From Bryoerythrophyllum caledonicum (lineage: Eukaryota; Streptophyta; Bryopsida; Pottiales; Pottiaceae): a DNA stretch of 64,000 nucleotides. This document shows, one piece after another, positions 32,058-42,620 of this stretch. Under the pieces are notes generated by a model. The model made no database searches. It saw only the letters and a list, made by a program, of their open reading frames with translations, and was not told the origin of the DNA. Position 1 is the first letter of the stretch, and every line of letters starts with the position of its first letter. Where the stretch lies: assembly GCA_963971425.1 (NCBI GenBank), contig OZ020518.1, forward strand, positions 6,241,989 through 6,305,988, given 5' to 3'. Made by a program: the position numbers and the translations under genes.

Positions 32058-34360
32058 ATGGCGTCACTGCAAGGAGAAGAGGTAACTCGAAGTTTGGACT
32101 TGGCGGATCCGAATGTGGAGGCGGAGACAGTCTCTGAAGCTCTGGGCTCCCCAAATGAGGCTACAAATTTAATTCTCCAAGTGGTGCATCAAGTGGTACC
32201 GGCGATTGGAGTTGATCTAGGTTTGGACACTACAGAGCTTTCTTTGAGGAAGTCTATTCGTGGTACTTCTTATGATGTACTGCAGAAGTCACATTTTCCA
32301 TCTATTGGGGAGTTACACATCCCACTCTGCCGAATGTTGCCAATGATGGAGGTACATATTCCAGTCAAGCCGGACATAGAGAAGCTCATGAGCGAGTTTG
32401 TCAAAGGATACCGCCCAGGATCTGCATGTTTTTATGTTGCATTGAAGAACTTTTCGATGGGAGAACGGGAAGTTCTGCCTTAGGAACGTGCGGGGTGGTC
32501 AGACCTTTGGAGGGAGAGGACCAAAAATTCGAAGCTATGATTGCGAGTAGGCCAGAGTTACAGAGCCTTTCTGATCGCTATTTCTTTGTGTGGGATGGCA
32601 ACCACCACCACCTTGCATGGATGGATGTTATATGCACAATGCATCGAAACGATTGTGCTTTTCATACTCCAATTTGGGCAGTTTTATTGGAGCCCACTTT
32701 GGTGAACCGCCATATACTACTAAATGCCATGACAGACTGGAACAAGTGAGTTCACCATTATGATTTCTCTTGTTTGTTTGTTTTTATTCCATTTGTTTTA
32801 ATTTTCATGCTTTATTCCTATTTTTTATTATGTTCATGTATATTGTGGCTCACGCAAAAAGACTCGGACCATGTGACACAGCAACTGTCACATGATGTGA
32901 AGAGAGTTCAGCATTTTGGTTTGCTAGACTTCGATCAGCTCAAGGGTCTGATTAGTGAGGAGGATCACGAGGCTAGTGTGGTGGAGTGGGCTAGGAAAGG
33001 GACCAAAAAGTGGTACCATATGACCTTCGATTCATTCTTGAAGTTATTCTATGAGGTATGTCAGGATTCATTTCGGGCTAAGTTTGTTTTCTATGCATTT
33101 ATGTTAGTCCCAGAGTATGGTTTGGATTTGATATTGTATGTTTCATGGCAATTTTACTAAATTATATTCTTTTCACTGATTTCTTTGTGTAGCGGGAGCT
33201 CATTGCTGCTCAAGAAGACTGTATTTGAACTTACCGTGACAGAGTTGTGACCGGTGTTGGGGCTGATCGTATTGGGAGCTCGGCAGAGTTGGTCACTCTT
33301 TGCTCGGAAGCGGTTCAGAAGAAGAAGACTCAATGTGGCACCTTACTCACCCAACTCCTTGCCATTGCTGACCCGCGTAATGGTGAAGAGTTTTTCAAAG
33401 AGGTATTCGAATGAGCATTTCATTGAATTTGTTCATTCATCATCTTTGAATTGTTTGAAAAAATTTCATTGACCCTATACTTGTTATCCTCTGATTTAGG
33501 TTCTACATCATTACGATGTATACCAAAACAAGCCCGAGATTACCACAGAGAAGTTGCAGCTGCTTTGCACGTCGAAGGTTTCAACAAGGTTCAAAGGCAG
33601 ATGGATGCGTTGGTGGAATTTGTCGAAAGAGGGTAGGGATGAATACAATTTCCCAAAAGCACCATGTTCGGAGATCAATCTTAAACCCTAGCTCGACGTT
33701 GCTTCATTTTGGGCCGGGGTAAGTTCAATGTTCTTAAACTATTTAATATATTGTTTTCTACTATATTTTTAGTGATGTTTTGTAAGAATCTAATCTTGAA
33801 TGTGCAGCTTGAGGAGGAGGTAGAGAAATTATTTTCCAAGGTCGTGAAGGAAGACAATATCACCATTCGGAAGGAGGGCCTCCCGAAACTGGCACTGGAC
33901 ATTGGCTCGTGGATTGAGGCCAACTCTCTCACGTTCTGGAAGAAGGCGTTCAAGAATCATTTCAGTGCGACGAAGCCGTTTGTGAAGTCTAATGAGTTTC
34001 TCAAGCAGCCAGAGACACCTCAAACTATCAAGAGAGTGGTGCTTTGATACTTCTGGCGAGAGCTCGTTGCCAACGGAGCGTTGCAGCCTCGGGAGTTGCC
34101 AATCCGGCTGAGGAAGTGGTGTGATACCACTGTCAAGGCTGAGTGCATTTTCATAGTCTCAGTTGCGCCGTTTCACTCGTCACCACTTGGCTCAGTGTCC
34201 TTGGTACTTAGAGCTCCGTGGATCAGTTCCAACTCTAGGTGACGAGGTGGAGCTCCGGGAGTCGTGTGATGCCTTGGCAACACATTCTAGAGCGGGTTCA
34301 GCTTTGCAAGCTTCAGCTCCATTCCTGGTTGAGCCTGACCTTGAACTAGGTGGTGTGGTT
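32058..34360 (+). pseudogene. ParB/sulfiredoxin-like N-terminal part of the accessory gene
   Basis: It starts MASLQGEEVTRSLDLADP in frame from 32058. MEVHIPVKPDIEKLMSEFV resembles the first strand and helix of ParB-like domains. After a frameshift near 32460-32490, SDRYFFVWDGNHHHLAWMDV resembles the 'DGxHRxxA' signature of the ParB/Srx fold, with His where Arg is usual. Later exons (about 32862-33055, 33192-33400, 33500-33690, 33805-34150) are helical and charged (LEEEVEKLFSKVVKED, RELIAAQEDCI, NEFLKQPETPQTIK), with several GT-AG boundaries. In bacteria and phages such domains are often fused to DNA methylases, and a methylase-like part follows at 38207. The gene is broken by stops, at least one frameshift and a 3.8-kb insertion. 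The family call is from motif reading only. Confidence 0.5.
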
Positions 34361-35015
34361 TTTCACCACTCTAGGAAAACACCCAAGTGTACCCACACCT
34401 CATAGGATTCGTTATGGGGATGATCATACGCCTAGTTTTAAGTAATTGAAGATTAATTGTGTCGTTAAAGCTATCTTTTTGGTTAATTCTTAAGGTTATC
34501 TATCTATTTTAAGGAAATTAGGGCTTTAGCATCACTCTTAAGGGATCCACAAACAAATTCTAAACCCTAAGGATCTCTCCTGCCTTAAGGAGGTACATTA
34601 AACATGCAATTAAGCAATTATGCACTTAGCCAAGTGCATTGATTGGTGGTCGAAAATAGCAAGTTTATGCTCAATTTTTTTAAAAAATTAAAAATTAGCA
34701 AGATTATAGTATCTTTTTTGTAGTGAATTTACATGTCTCTTGCATTCAACATTGGCCTCTTCAAGTGCACGTAATTGACATATTTTCTCGATTTTAGTAT
34801 GAAAAAGACACTTTGAATGTCGTCATACATGATTGTGCAAGTGAGTTTGTTATACATAACTTGCTCAGTTTTATTTGAGATGAATGTTAAGGCCATATGT
34901 ACAGTTGACAATGTCCTTTCTTGTTTAACGAGTCAATTATGGATTTGTCCATTGCAATTTGAACCATATAATTGGAAGGATTTTAAAAAGTTCTTTACCG
35001 TTCGCCGAGTATAGC

Positions 35016-36605
35016 GTGGACTAGAGTAGTTTGAGCTTCTACACTAATTGTAAATTTTACATGCAATCATCACTTGCTTGAAGACAAATATGCAATCAGA
35101 ATTTGACATGCATGTGCTTGATGTAAATTAGGTTAGGTGATCTGCATCAATAATGAACCCACACTATACACACAATCTCGAATGTACAGTATGTTTGAAT
35201 GATGGATGACTTTCATCGACTCTGGGATTTGGGAGGTATGCGCCCGCACACCCCTGGAGCAAGCTGACTGCCATGAAATGGCGAGCTGGAAATCTGCCAT
35301 GGGGTCAAACCACAGGTATGTGCGTTGCTCCCAATTGTCTTGCCCATTGTTTATTAACCATTCCTCTCCCTACCTGAGCACGAGCCCACAAACCTCCATG
35401 CTGAAATTTCCTGTGACTAGGTTTCTCTATATAAAAAAAACCTGCTCTCTTAACCAAATGCAACTCGACATGAGCTTTTGTACTGGTATTGAAAACGAGA
35501 GCACGAGGTTTTGAAAACAAGAGTGCAAGGTTGGACTTTGCTATCACAGTGAACACTCGGCGAAGCCTAGGAAGAGAGCGAGTGCTGCGCATGAGAGCAA
35601 GGGCAACGAAAATGATGAAGATGGCGAGCAGGCTCGTGCAAAGAGGGGCAACTGTTGCGGCAAATCAGAAGTGAATCGAATCATTTTATTAGCGACGCTC
35701 CCGGATATTCGCTAGACATTGGCCACGTATTGGCCAGGCATCCGCCCATCCAATCGCCCACATGCTGCAAATCCAATCGCAATCATCCAATTTTGTCGCC
35801 CCTCGTCTCCCTACCATCACCTAAATTCCAATGTTGTTGTAACCGGAGATGTCAGCAATAGATACAAGTGATGGCGACACCGAGAGAGCGCGAGAAGCAC
35901 GATGACGATGATGATTTTGCACCTTGAACACCTGAACGAGGAAGAAGAAGAGTTTGAATGATGGTGCAGAGGCGGCGCGTGTTGCGCCAGGCAAGGTTGC
36001 TGCGCGAAGAGGGTTGCTACGCTACGGCCGTGGCTGCGAGAGGAGGGCAAAGAGGTCCCGCGTGTTGCGCGAGGAGGGTTGCTACGCTACGGACGTGGCT
36101 ACGAGAGGAGGGCAAAGAGGCGGCGCGTGTTGCGCGAGGAGGGTTGCTGTGCTACGGCGCTGGGTGCAAGAAGACGGCGGAGAGGGTTTCTGCTGCGGCG
36201 TGGCTGCGTGACGAGGGTCGGCGAGGAGGGCGGAGACGAGGATGACAACGACGTTTAGGGTTTCGCGGGTACGGAAGGGAGGGTATCAATGGCGGGTATC
36301 GCCCATGGGCAATCCTTCAAAAAGCAGCTGCCCAAAATATTGTGCTTCCAAACAGCTCGCTCTAGGGGTGTGCGGGCCCCCCCCCCCCAAATCCCAGAGT
36401 CGATGAAAGTCATCCATCATTCAAACATATTGTACATCCGAGGTAGTGTGTATAGTGTGGATTCATTATTGATGCGGATCACTTGCACTAATTTACTTCA
36501 AACACATGCATGTCAAATTCTGATTGCATATTTGTCTTCACACAAGTGACGGTTGCATGTAAAATTTACAATTATTGTAGAAGCTCAAACTACTGTGGTC
36601 CACAC
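35016..36605. mobile_element. Long-TIR (Mutator-like) element nested in the CACTA-like element, with GC-rich cargo
   Basis: About 243 bp at 35016-35258 is inverted at 36362-36605. Shared words are AGTAGTTTGAGCTTCTAC, TTGTAAATTTTACATGCAA, GATGACTTTCATCGACTCT and GCCCGCACACCCCT. Long arms and a GC-rich non-transposase interior recall Pack-MULEs that carry gene pieces. The cargo (35262-36360) has open but unrecognised frames and a tandem repeat. No target duplication was confirmed. Confidence 0.65.
35975..36200 (+). repeat. GC-rich tandem repeat, ~65-bp unit, about three copies
   Basis: Units share GCGTGTTGCGC, GAGGGTTGCTACGCTACGG and GAGAGGAGGGCAAAGAG, the last at 36038 and again 65 bp on. Reading frames through it are Arg/Gly/Cys-rich and unlikely to be real protein. 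Confidence 0.75.
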
Positions 36606-36959
36606 CACAACAAATGGTAAAGCAATCTTTGTCTCTTCCAAACAATGAATTTTCAATCATTAAGTTAGTTGAGATTTATGATATCAAAGTAGACAAAGGA
36701 GACTATATTGATTACTTGCCCAAAAAAAATGAAAGTACAAATAAATGGCCAAATGTGTCAAATGTTTCTTTAAAATTAGAAGAAAATAAATTCAACAATC
36801 TCTAGTATTTAATGGCAAATCAAATGTATTCTAGCATTTGCAAGGTGCAAAGCTCCAAATCTTCATATTATTATTTTTTGAAAACGAACTTTTGAAAAAT
36901 GTGTAGATTTGGCAGTTTTGTGTGTAATCGCGGCCACCAAAGACAAGTGCACTTTTTGA

Positions 36960-37960
36960 ACTACAAGGGCAAAATTGCTTAATTGCATGTTATTAGTCCT
37001 TTTAAGATTGTGCTTATGCCACTAATTCTTAAGTACTTGCCACACTGGGCTAATGGAAGTTTCCATTAAGTCTCATTGCATTGGTTCTATAATTACACTC
37101 TTTAAGAATTCAAATTCTTACCTCATGCAAAATTGCTCCACTTTTCACGTCCGTTCACTAAATCCACGTAATCACGTTCTTAAGACAAGGGTTAGTCAAA
37201 AATCACATACACAAGTTAACTTAAGTCTTAGGGAGTTTCAGCTCTTAAGTCTCCAGTTAAGTTCACTTATCCACACTTAATTCTTAAAGACTACGGTGTT
37301 CTACACTTACTTCTACCATTTAGTCTTTAAGATCTCTGACTGGTTCTTAAGACTTCATTCTCGGTCGTCTCCATATTCTTAAGAACACAGTCTCTACCCT
37401 TTAGTTCTTAAGCACTCGTTTGCTCACTCAGGCCTGATTCTTAAGAACATGCACTGTCTAGACCAATTCAACCCTACAGTGTTCTTAAGTTTTTGTCTTT
37501 AAGACTTCCAGAACCCGGAGTGCATCTCACTGAATGCAAATATTGTCTCGTATTCTCACTTATACAAACCTTTAAGTCCAAGCCCTTAAACTTAAGGATC
37601 TCTTGGTACTTAAGGTCTCAACCTTCATAAGATTATATATCCAAACTTGGACTTAAGATTCTTAAGTTTCTATGTTTTCTTCTTAAACCTTTCATTGGGA
37701 TTTGTTCTTTATTTTCTCTCTTATGATAGTTTCTTAAATACTCACAACTTAGCCTACCTTAGAGAATCCCTTCTATTAAGGTTAGACTTAATGCTAATTT
37801 TTTGTATGCATAATATGACACTCTTGCCATGCATCAAGGTATGCCACTCTTGATGTTTATTGCATAAATTGCAATAACACGAATAAGATTTCCACTCTTA
37901 TTCTTATGATACTCAAGTTATGCTCACTCACACTTGAGATCTTCTTAAGTACTTATGCAC
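36960..37960. repeat. TTAAG-rich right subterminal region
   Basis: TTAAG or CTTAA occurs dozens of times in about 1 kb, in both orientations (for example 37030, 37180, 37225, 37345, 37405, 37475, 37590). Dense short motifs next to element ends are typical transposase-binding arrays of CACTA elements. Not coding. Confidence 0.6.
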
Positions 37961-38206
37961 CACACACCTCATGCACTAAGTCACTTAATTTCACATTATC
38001 TCCATTAATCTTCACACTCATGATTAATGCTCCAACACACATACACATGGTCGGGACCCGAGAAACTGCTGTCAGCCCTGGGTCTTGGATCGTTCTCACA
38101 GCCGGCTCCAGTATTGACAACATTAGGCGCTTCTCCATCCGCCAACAGCCAATCAGGAGCTTTCGTTGCTAAACCAGCGTAGACCATCTATTCAATTCTT
38201 GTAGTG

Positions 38207-39684
38207 GAGCAGCCAGAGTCCACTGTAGTTGTTGAGGTAATGAATACTAGTGTCTACTCTATCTTTACTGATTATGATTCAGTTACAACTGAGGATGACG
38301 TTCCGCCAGTCTCGAGGGATATAACTCAATGGTTGATGGCCAATGGCGGATCCAGGGCGTGGTACATGAAGGGGGAGTTGACTGAGGATGGTTTAGCGGA
38401 TATGTTTATATTTGATGTCCCGGAGGACTTACCAGTTCCAGGCATTCAGGGTGGTACTGTGATTCCACCTTGGAATACACTACCTACAGTGCCGACACCC
38501 AAGGGTTGGAAAGAATCATTGTCGATTCGATTTAACTTCGAGTTGGCAGAATCGTTTCTTCGTGATGGAGGAGCTATCATCGTGTTCTATCCAGATTCCA
38601 GCTTCATTTCAAATGAACTGGTTTCCTGGGCTCAGTGGTCGGGATTTGACAAAAAGGCAAAGTGGTTCGCAATCAATGGACTTCCCCTCTTCTCTGATGG
38701 TCGCCCTTGCCGCGTACACAAGACTTTCATGGTCGAGTGCTTCGTTTGGAAGAGGGATCCTCCAATTCCATTCGTCTTCAATGACAGAGTCGAGCTTTTG
38801 GCGGATGGGATTGAGATTTCCTCAGACGGTCATCTGACCAATTTCATTACCTAGGAGTCACTGATGGTGAGGGCCTCCACCGGGATGCCATAGCGAGGAG
38901 CGAGAGAGAAGTCGCAGAATCTATTGGAGGCTCTCATTGATCTGTGCACCGAGGAGGATGAGATCGTCATGGACCTCACCGCTTCTACAAGTATATTCAT
39001 TTCACTCTTCCGAAATGCATGTTTTATTATTCAACCATCATTTGAATTTCTTACTATCTATATTCCTCCTTTTTTGCAGGTGCATCTATCAAGCCTTGCA
39101 AAGTCCTCAAGCGTCATATTCTTGCCTTGGAGGCAGACAAGGACTTGGTAGAAGAGGTGCTTCGATCCATGATTCCACAGACGGTAGACATTAATTCTGC
39201 GATTGCTGAACCCATGGAGCAGACTTCTCTCAAGCGCCCTTTGGAGCTTGGTGATGATGAACCAGAGATTAAGACTGCGCCTAAGAGAACTTGTAAGTAA
39301 GTTCTCTTCTTTTATTTGTTTTTTTTGTTATCTTTTTCAATCATTGGTATTTTACTAATGAAAATTTGTTGCAGATGGTTCTCGACGTCGTTGATAGCTT
39401 CTCTGTCAACACCTCCCGCTGGAGTGCTGGCTCGCTTGGCAGGGAAGGTTGTGAGTCTGGAGCAGCAGCATATTTTGTCTGAATATGCTGAAGCTGCTGC
39501 CATTGCATCCGTAGCGCAGCCGTCGCCTCCACAACGTCCACCGACTGCTCGATCCGGCTCTGGAGCGAAGGATTTTGTGGATGACGAGGCTGAGGAGGCT
39601 AGTACTGATTCCGATAGTGGTTCTGATAGCAGTATGCCGTTTATCCATGAGGGCAGTGACGATGAGTGCTATAGTGAAGAGTAG
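38207..39684 (+). pseudogene. Degenerate beta-class amino-DNA-methyltransferase-like part of the accessory gene
   Basis: 38207-38854 gives 215 codons, with DMFIFDVPEDLPVP where motif IV (DPPY/W) is expected, then GGAIIVFYPDSSFIS and VHKTFMVECFVWKRDPP. After a broken stretch, LLEALIDLCTEEDEIVMDLT continues over an intron (38988-39079) into GASIKPCKVLKRHILALEAD, matching motif I (DxFxGSGTT...R..I.IE). Motif IV before motif I is the beta-class order of N4/N6 enzymes. The last exon (about 39375-39684) ends in an acidic tail rich in Asp/Ser/Glu. Both catalytic motifs are altered (DVPE; LTASTGAS), so activity is doubtful even in the ancestor. Similarity is by eye; a non-enzymatic Rossmann protein is the alternative. 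Confidence 0.5.
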
Positions 39685-39689
39685 TGATT

Positions 39690-40700
39690 CTTCTATTTTG
39701 TATGCCGTATTGACATGATATGAGGCTTTGGATCTATGGATATATATATGTCTTATTTGATTATTCGTTTCAATCACATAAATGTTTGTACTCTAGTTAG
39801 ATAATCTAATAGATAAAAAATGATACTTCACTGATGGATTTTAATCAATTGTTATAATGTATTTTTGAAATTAGAACTATATCTTTATCACACCATGAAT
39901 AGTTTACGAAGTTTCGAATATATTTAGATGGTCCATCACTATCATTATCTCCATTCGGCATCTCAAGTCGCAATGATACTGCCGTGGCAGCCTTTGGGTG
40001 CTAGTGCTGGGTATACAAGGACCTTGAAAGACCAGCCCCATTCCGCTTGATGTAGGGTAGACACAGGGTAGATGAGGTTGTAGCACAACAAGTTTTTAGT
40101 TTTTGTTTTGTTGTTTTTCTTTATTTGTCTTTTATATCCATATAACATATTCACTTCATACATTTCGCTTCATGCACCTTGATATTTATTAGAATAGTAC
40201 TACATATTTGACTCAATTAGAATAGTAATACACATCCGAGAGAATTCTTCTATTGCAATTCGCAGAGTTATTCAAGCGATGTTTATCCATGGACTTATGA
40301 TATTTGTAGTAAAACAATATAGATAGTTGAATAGATGTACTTCATCTCCATAGTTTTAATTCTATTGTATAAGAAAATAAGGGGATTATAGATGTACTTC
40401 TCCCCCATTAATGAAATATAAAATCGTTATTATTTGGAATACAAGTTTGCATTGTAATATATGTTACATTATCTCTTATTGAATTACTTTTAGTTGTAAT
40501 TTTCTGCCAAAATTCTAATAATAGTGCCATGGCTATAGGTGCCTCTATTCAATAAACTATAAATTAAACCGATTGTAGGTCAATAATTTCTCTGACGTTT
40601 TTTGTTTTTGTTTTTTTTTAAGCACAATCCACCTACACTCACGGCAATAGGTGTTCTTTTTAATTTCACAACAAAAACAATGGTAAAAATTGTCATGAAT
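39690..40700. other. AT-rich right arm of the giant MULE
   Basis: This is the 3' flank of the accessory gene. No gene was seen. The short frames on the minus strand have no motif. Confidence 0.4.
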
Positions 40701-40702
40701 TC

Positions 40703-40751
40703 AGTGCTCGCCGCTCGCCGCTCACAAGATAACATTCCTGTCCAGATTCCA
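40703..40751 (-). repeat. Right terminal inverted repeat and target duplication of the giant MULE
   Basis: The complement reads CAGGAATGTTATCTTGTGAG then CGGCGAGCGGCGAGCACTGA. The duplication TCCAGATTCCA lies at 40741-40751. A lone GTGCTCGCCGCTCGG at 57488-57502 looks like a fragment of the same terminus. Confidence 0.85.
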
Positions 40752-41006
40752 GAGGCCTCTTTGCGTATGTGAGCATTTGAGGCATTATGGCCATATTTTG
40801 TGAAGAATGCAAGGAGAGAAATATTTCTTGTTGTAAGTACCACGTTGAGTTGGACATGCTGCGTCAAGCTTTTTTTTTGTTAAGGATGGGGCACAGGGCA
40901 TACACTTGTATAATTCTTGCACCTGCCTCTGCATGGTGTGACATTCTAATTGCGATGATGCATGTGCGGTGCATTTGAAAACCTTTGATGGTGTGACCAA
41001 GCTTTA

Positions 41007-41511
41007 GGACCGCTTCACACCAAATCCAAGGTCAAAAGTCCGTCGGTTTCCACCAATGAGATTGCTTGAATGGCCAAAGTCGTGCCTTTCGGCCTTCAGA
41101 CCAAAGGCCAAAGTCCAAAGGCCGTCGTCTTCCAATGTGCCTACATGGCAATACTTTTGGAGAGTTTTGGTGCCAAGGCGACAGACTTTTGAGCAAAATT
41201 TGGATTGCCGTTTTTAGTCAATCCAAACTTCCTTCAAGAGTCCGTCAATTTTTTCAATAAAATAATCAAAATCTCACAAGATCTGGTCCGTAAGATGAAA
41301 GAGGCCAAATTTTTTGGCTGATTTTTTTGGGGTTAATGATATGGGGTTTGGACTTTGGACTTGGGCTATGGGGCTTCACACCACAACCGCCCAAAGGCTT
41401 CAATACATATATTTTAATGTTTTTTTTAATCCAAAAGTTTGGACTCTCGCCATAGTTTGGGCAAATTTTTTGATGGACGGACTCTCGACTCGGCCCTGTG
41501 TGAAGCGGCCC
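41007..41511 (+). mobile_element. Tourist-like (PIF/Harbinger-type) MITE
   Basis: It is flanked by TTA at 41004-41006 and 41512-41514. The ends are GGACCGCTTCACACC and, on the complement, GGGCCGCTTCACAC. A 3-bp TTA duplication and GGSCCNNNTC-like ends fit Tourist elements. A related copy in opposite orientation lies at 57895-58435. It interrupts the uncharacterised gene. Confidence 0.75.
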
Positions 41512-42139
41512 TTAGAAAGAAGTCGTATGTCCCAAGGGAGATTCCAACAAATTCCATCCCTTGGAGCGTCTAATGGAAGATGCCGCAATTGTAAGGGGCA
41601 TATACTCCCTATTTCTCATTTTCAGAGTTCATCCTTGGTGTTTTGAATGAAGTGGCATCGCTTTGACTTTGACATGGTGGGCTTTGATGACGATGGAAGA
41701 CCCAGAAAGCGAATCGAGGAAGTGCATATGGAGAGTTTTCGTCTTGATTTCTTTGAGTATTTATTGCCCAGACTGCATAAGTTTATTACTCGTAATTTTG
41801 TAGCAAGTTGGTAAGACGTGCAGTGCAAAGTCAGCATCAAGGAGTTACCGCGAGATGTTAAACTATCACATGTTGATTTTGTAGAGAACTACACGTTTGA
41901 GATACATAATGAAATTCAAAGCATGCATTGGCACTTGACACAAATCACTATATCGGTGGATATTTTGTATTGATATGTGCTTGGGTCTGAGAGTATGGTG
42001 AAAGAGTCTCACTTCTATATTTTGGATGATAGGACGCACGACACACTTTTAGTTGAGCATTGTTTCATCAAACATTGGGCGTGGCTTTCATCGCAGGGAG
42101 CTAAAGTTTAGTGCCACTAGTTGTGGAGTGACGGATGCG

Positions 42140-42620
42140 CAGGTTATTATATCTTGTTCCACTCTGTAACTTGGTGTAGTTGTCTAGCATACCAAAGAGG
42201 GACAATGACGTATTCTACATAAGTCAATGTGTATATACGTATAAAGTCACGGGCTATTCACCTACACCGTGTTGACATCCCATTCAGGTGTGTTAATATT
42301 AGTCACCATTTGTAGGCTTCAATCATATTTTTGAGGTCTTATTGCATATACTTGTCAAGTCCTAGGCTATGCACCTACACTCTGTTGACATGCCACTCAT
42401 GAGTGTGTATAGATACTATGTGTAGGCTTTCACATATTGATCAGGTCCTACTATATATACAGTTTATAAAATCATAGGCTATTCACATGTAGTGTATTGG
42501 CCTGGTAATCGAGTGTGCTTATAGATACCATGTGTAGGCTATTGCATCATATTGAGGTCATAAAATATATACCTCTATAGTCAATTGGCATACTTGGTGT
42601 GGAGTCATGGTTGAGCAGGA
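42140..42620. repeat. Diverged tandem repeat of ~110 bp in a gene interval
   Basis: Three to four units share 'GGCTATTCACCTACAC' or variants, then 'GTGTGTATAGATAC(C/T)ATGTGTAGGCT' in split form and 'GAGGTC(T/A)TA'. The block separates SDGCAG from the expected next coding residues (FKEARS). It begins GTTATT and ends GACAG, so it may be an intron invaded by a satellite. Confidence 0.6.

Larger units (their letters stand above)
34367..38206. mobile_element. CACTA-like element splitting the accessory gene
   Basis: The left end is CACTCTAGGAAAACACCC. The complement of the right end is CACTACAAGAATTG, close to the CACTACAAGAAAA ends of En/Spm elements. Subterminal regions on both sides are rich in TTAAG, and CATGCAATTAAGCAATT (34605) is mirrored by AATTGCTTAATTGCATG (36973). 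No transposase is visible. A 3-bp target duplication was not found, which keeps the call moderate. A second element is nested inside. Confidence 0.55.
23673..40740. mobile_element. Giant Mutator-like transposon, 17 kb, two gene units
   Basis: The ends share about 36 bp of inverted sequence and are flanked by a perfect 11-bp direct repeat, within the 8-11 bp range typical of MULE insertions. Inside, a SWIM-type MULE transposase runs leftward (28842 to 24340), and a second multi-exon gene runs rightward (about 29440 to 39684) with ParB-like and methyltransferase-like parts. The two face away from a shared ~600-bp spacer. Later insertions (a TTAA element, a CACTA-like element and a long-TIR element) account for about 4.8 kb, so the original was about 12 kb. 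Large MULEs with accessory genes are known (VANDAL with VANB/VANC), but this gene content is not one I know. Confidence 0.75.

Noticed and set aside
32058-34360. Reading the ParB-like part as a host sulfiredoxin
   Set aside because: Sulfiredoxins are short and keep FSGCHR. Here the protein is long, the motif is GNHH, and it is followed by a methyltransferase-like region.
35958-36245. 95-codon Arg/Gly-rich ORF as a protein
   Set aside because: It is made entirely of a ~65-bp GC-rich tandem repeat that is open in two frames, so it reflects composition only.
34367-38206. Interval as a normal long intron of the ParB/methyltransferase-like gene
   Set aside because: CACTA-like ends, TTAAG-rich subterminal arrays and a nested long-TIR element fit an insertion better, although the missing 3-bp duplication leaves some doubt.
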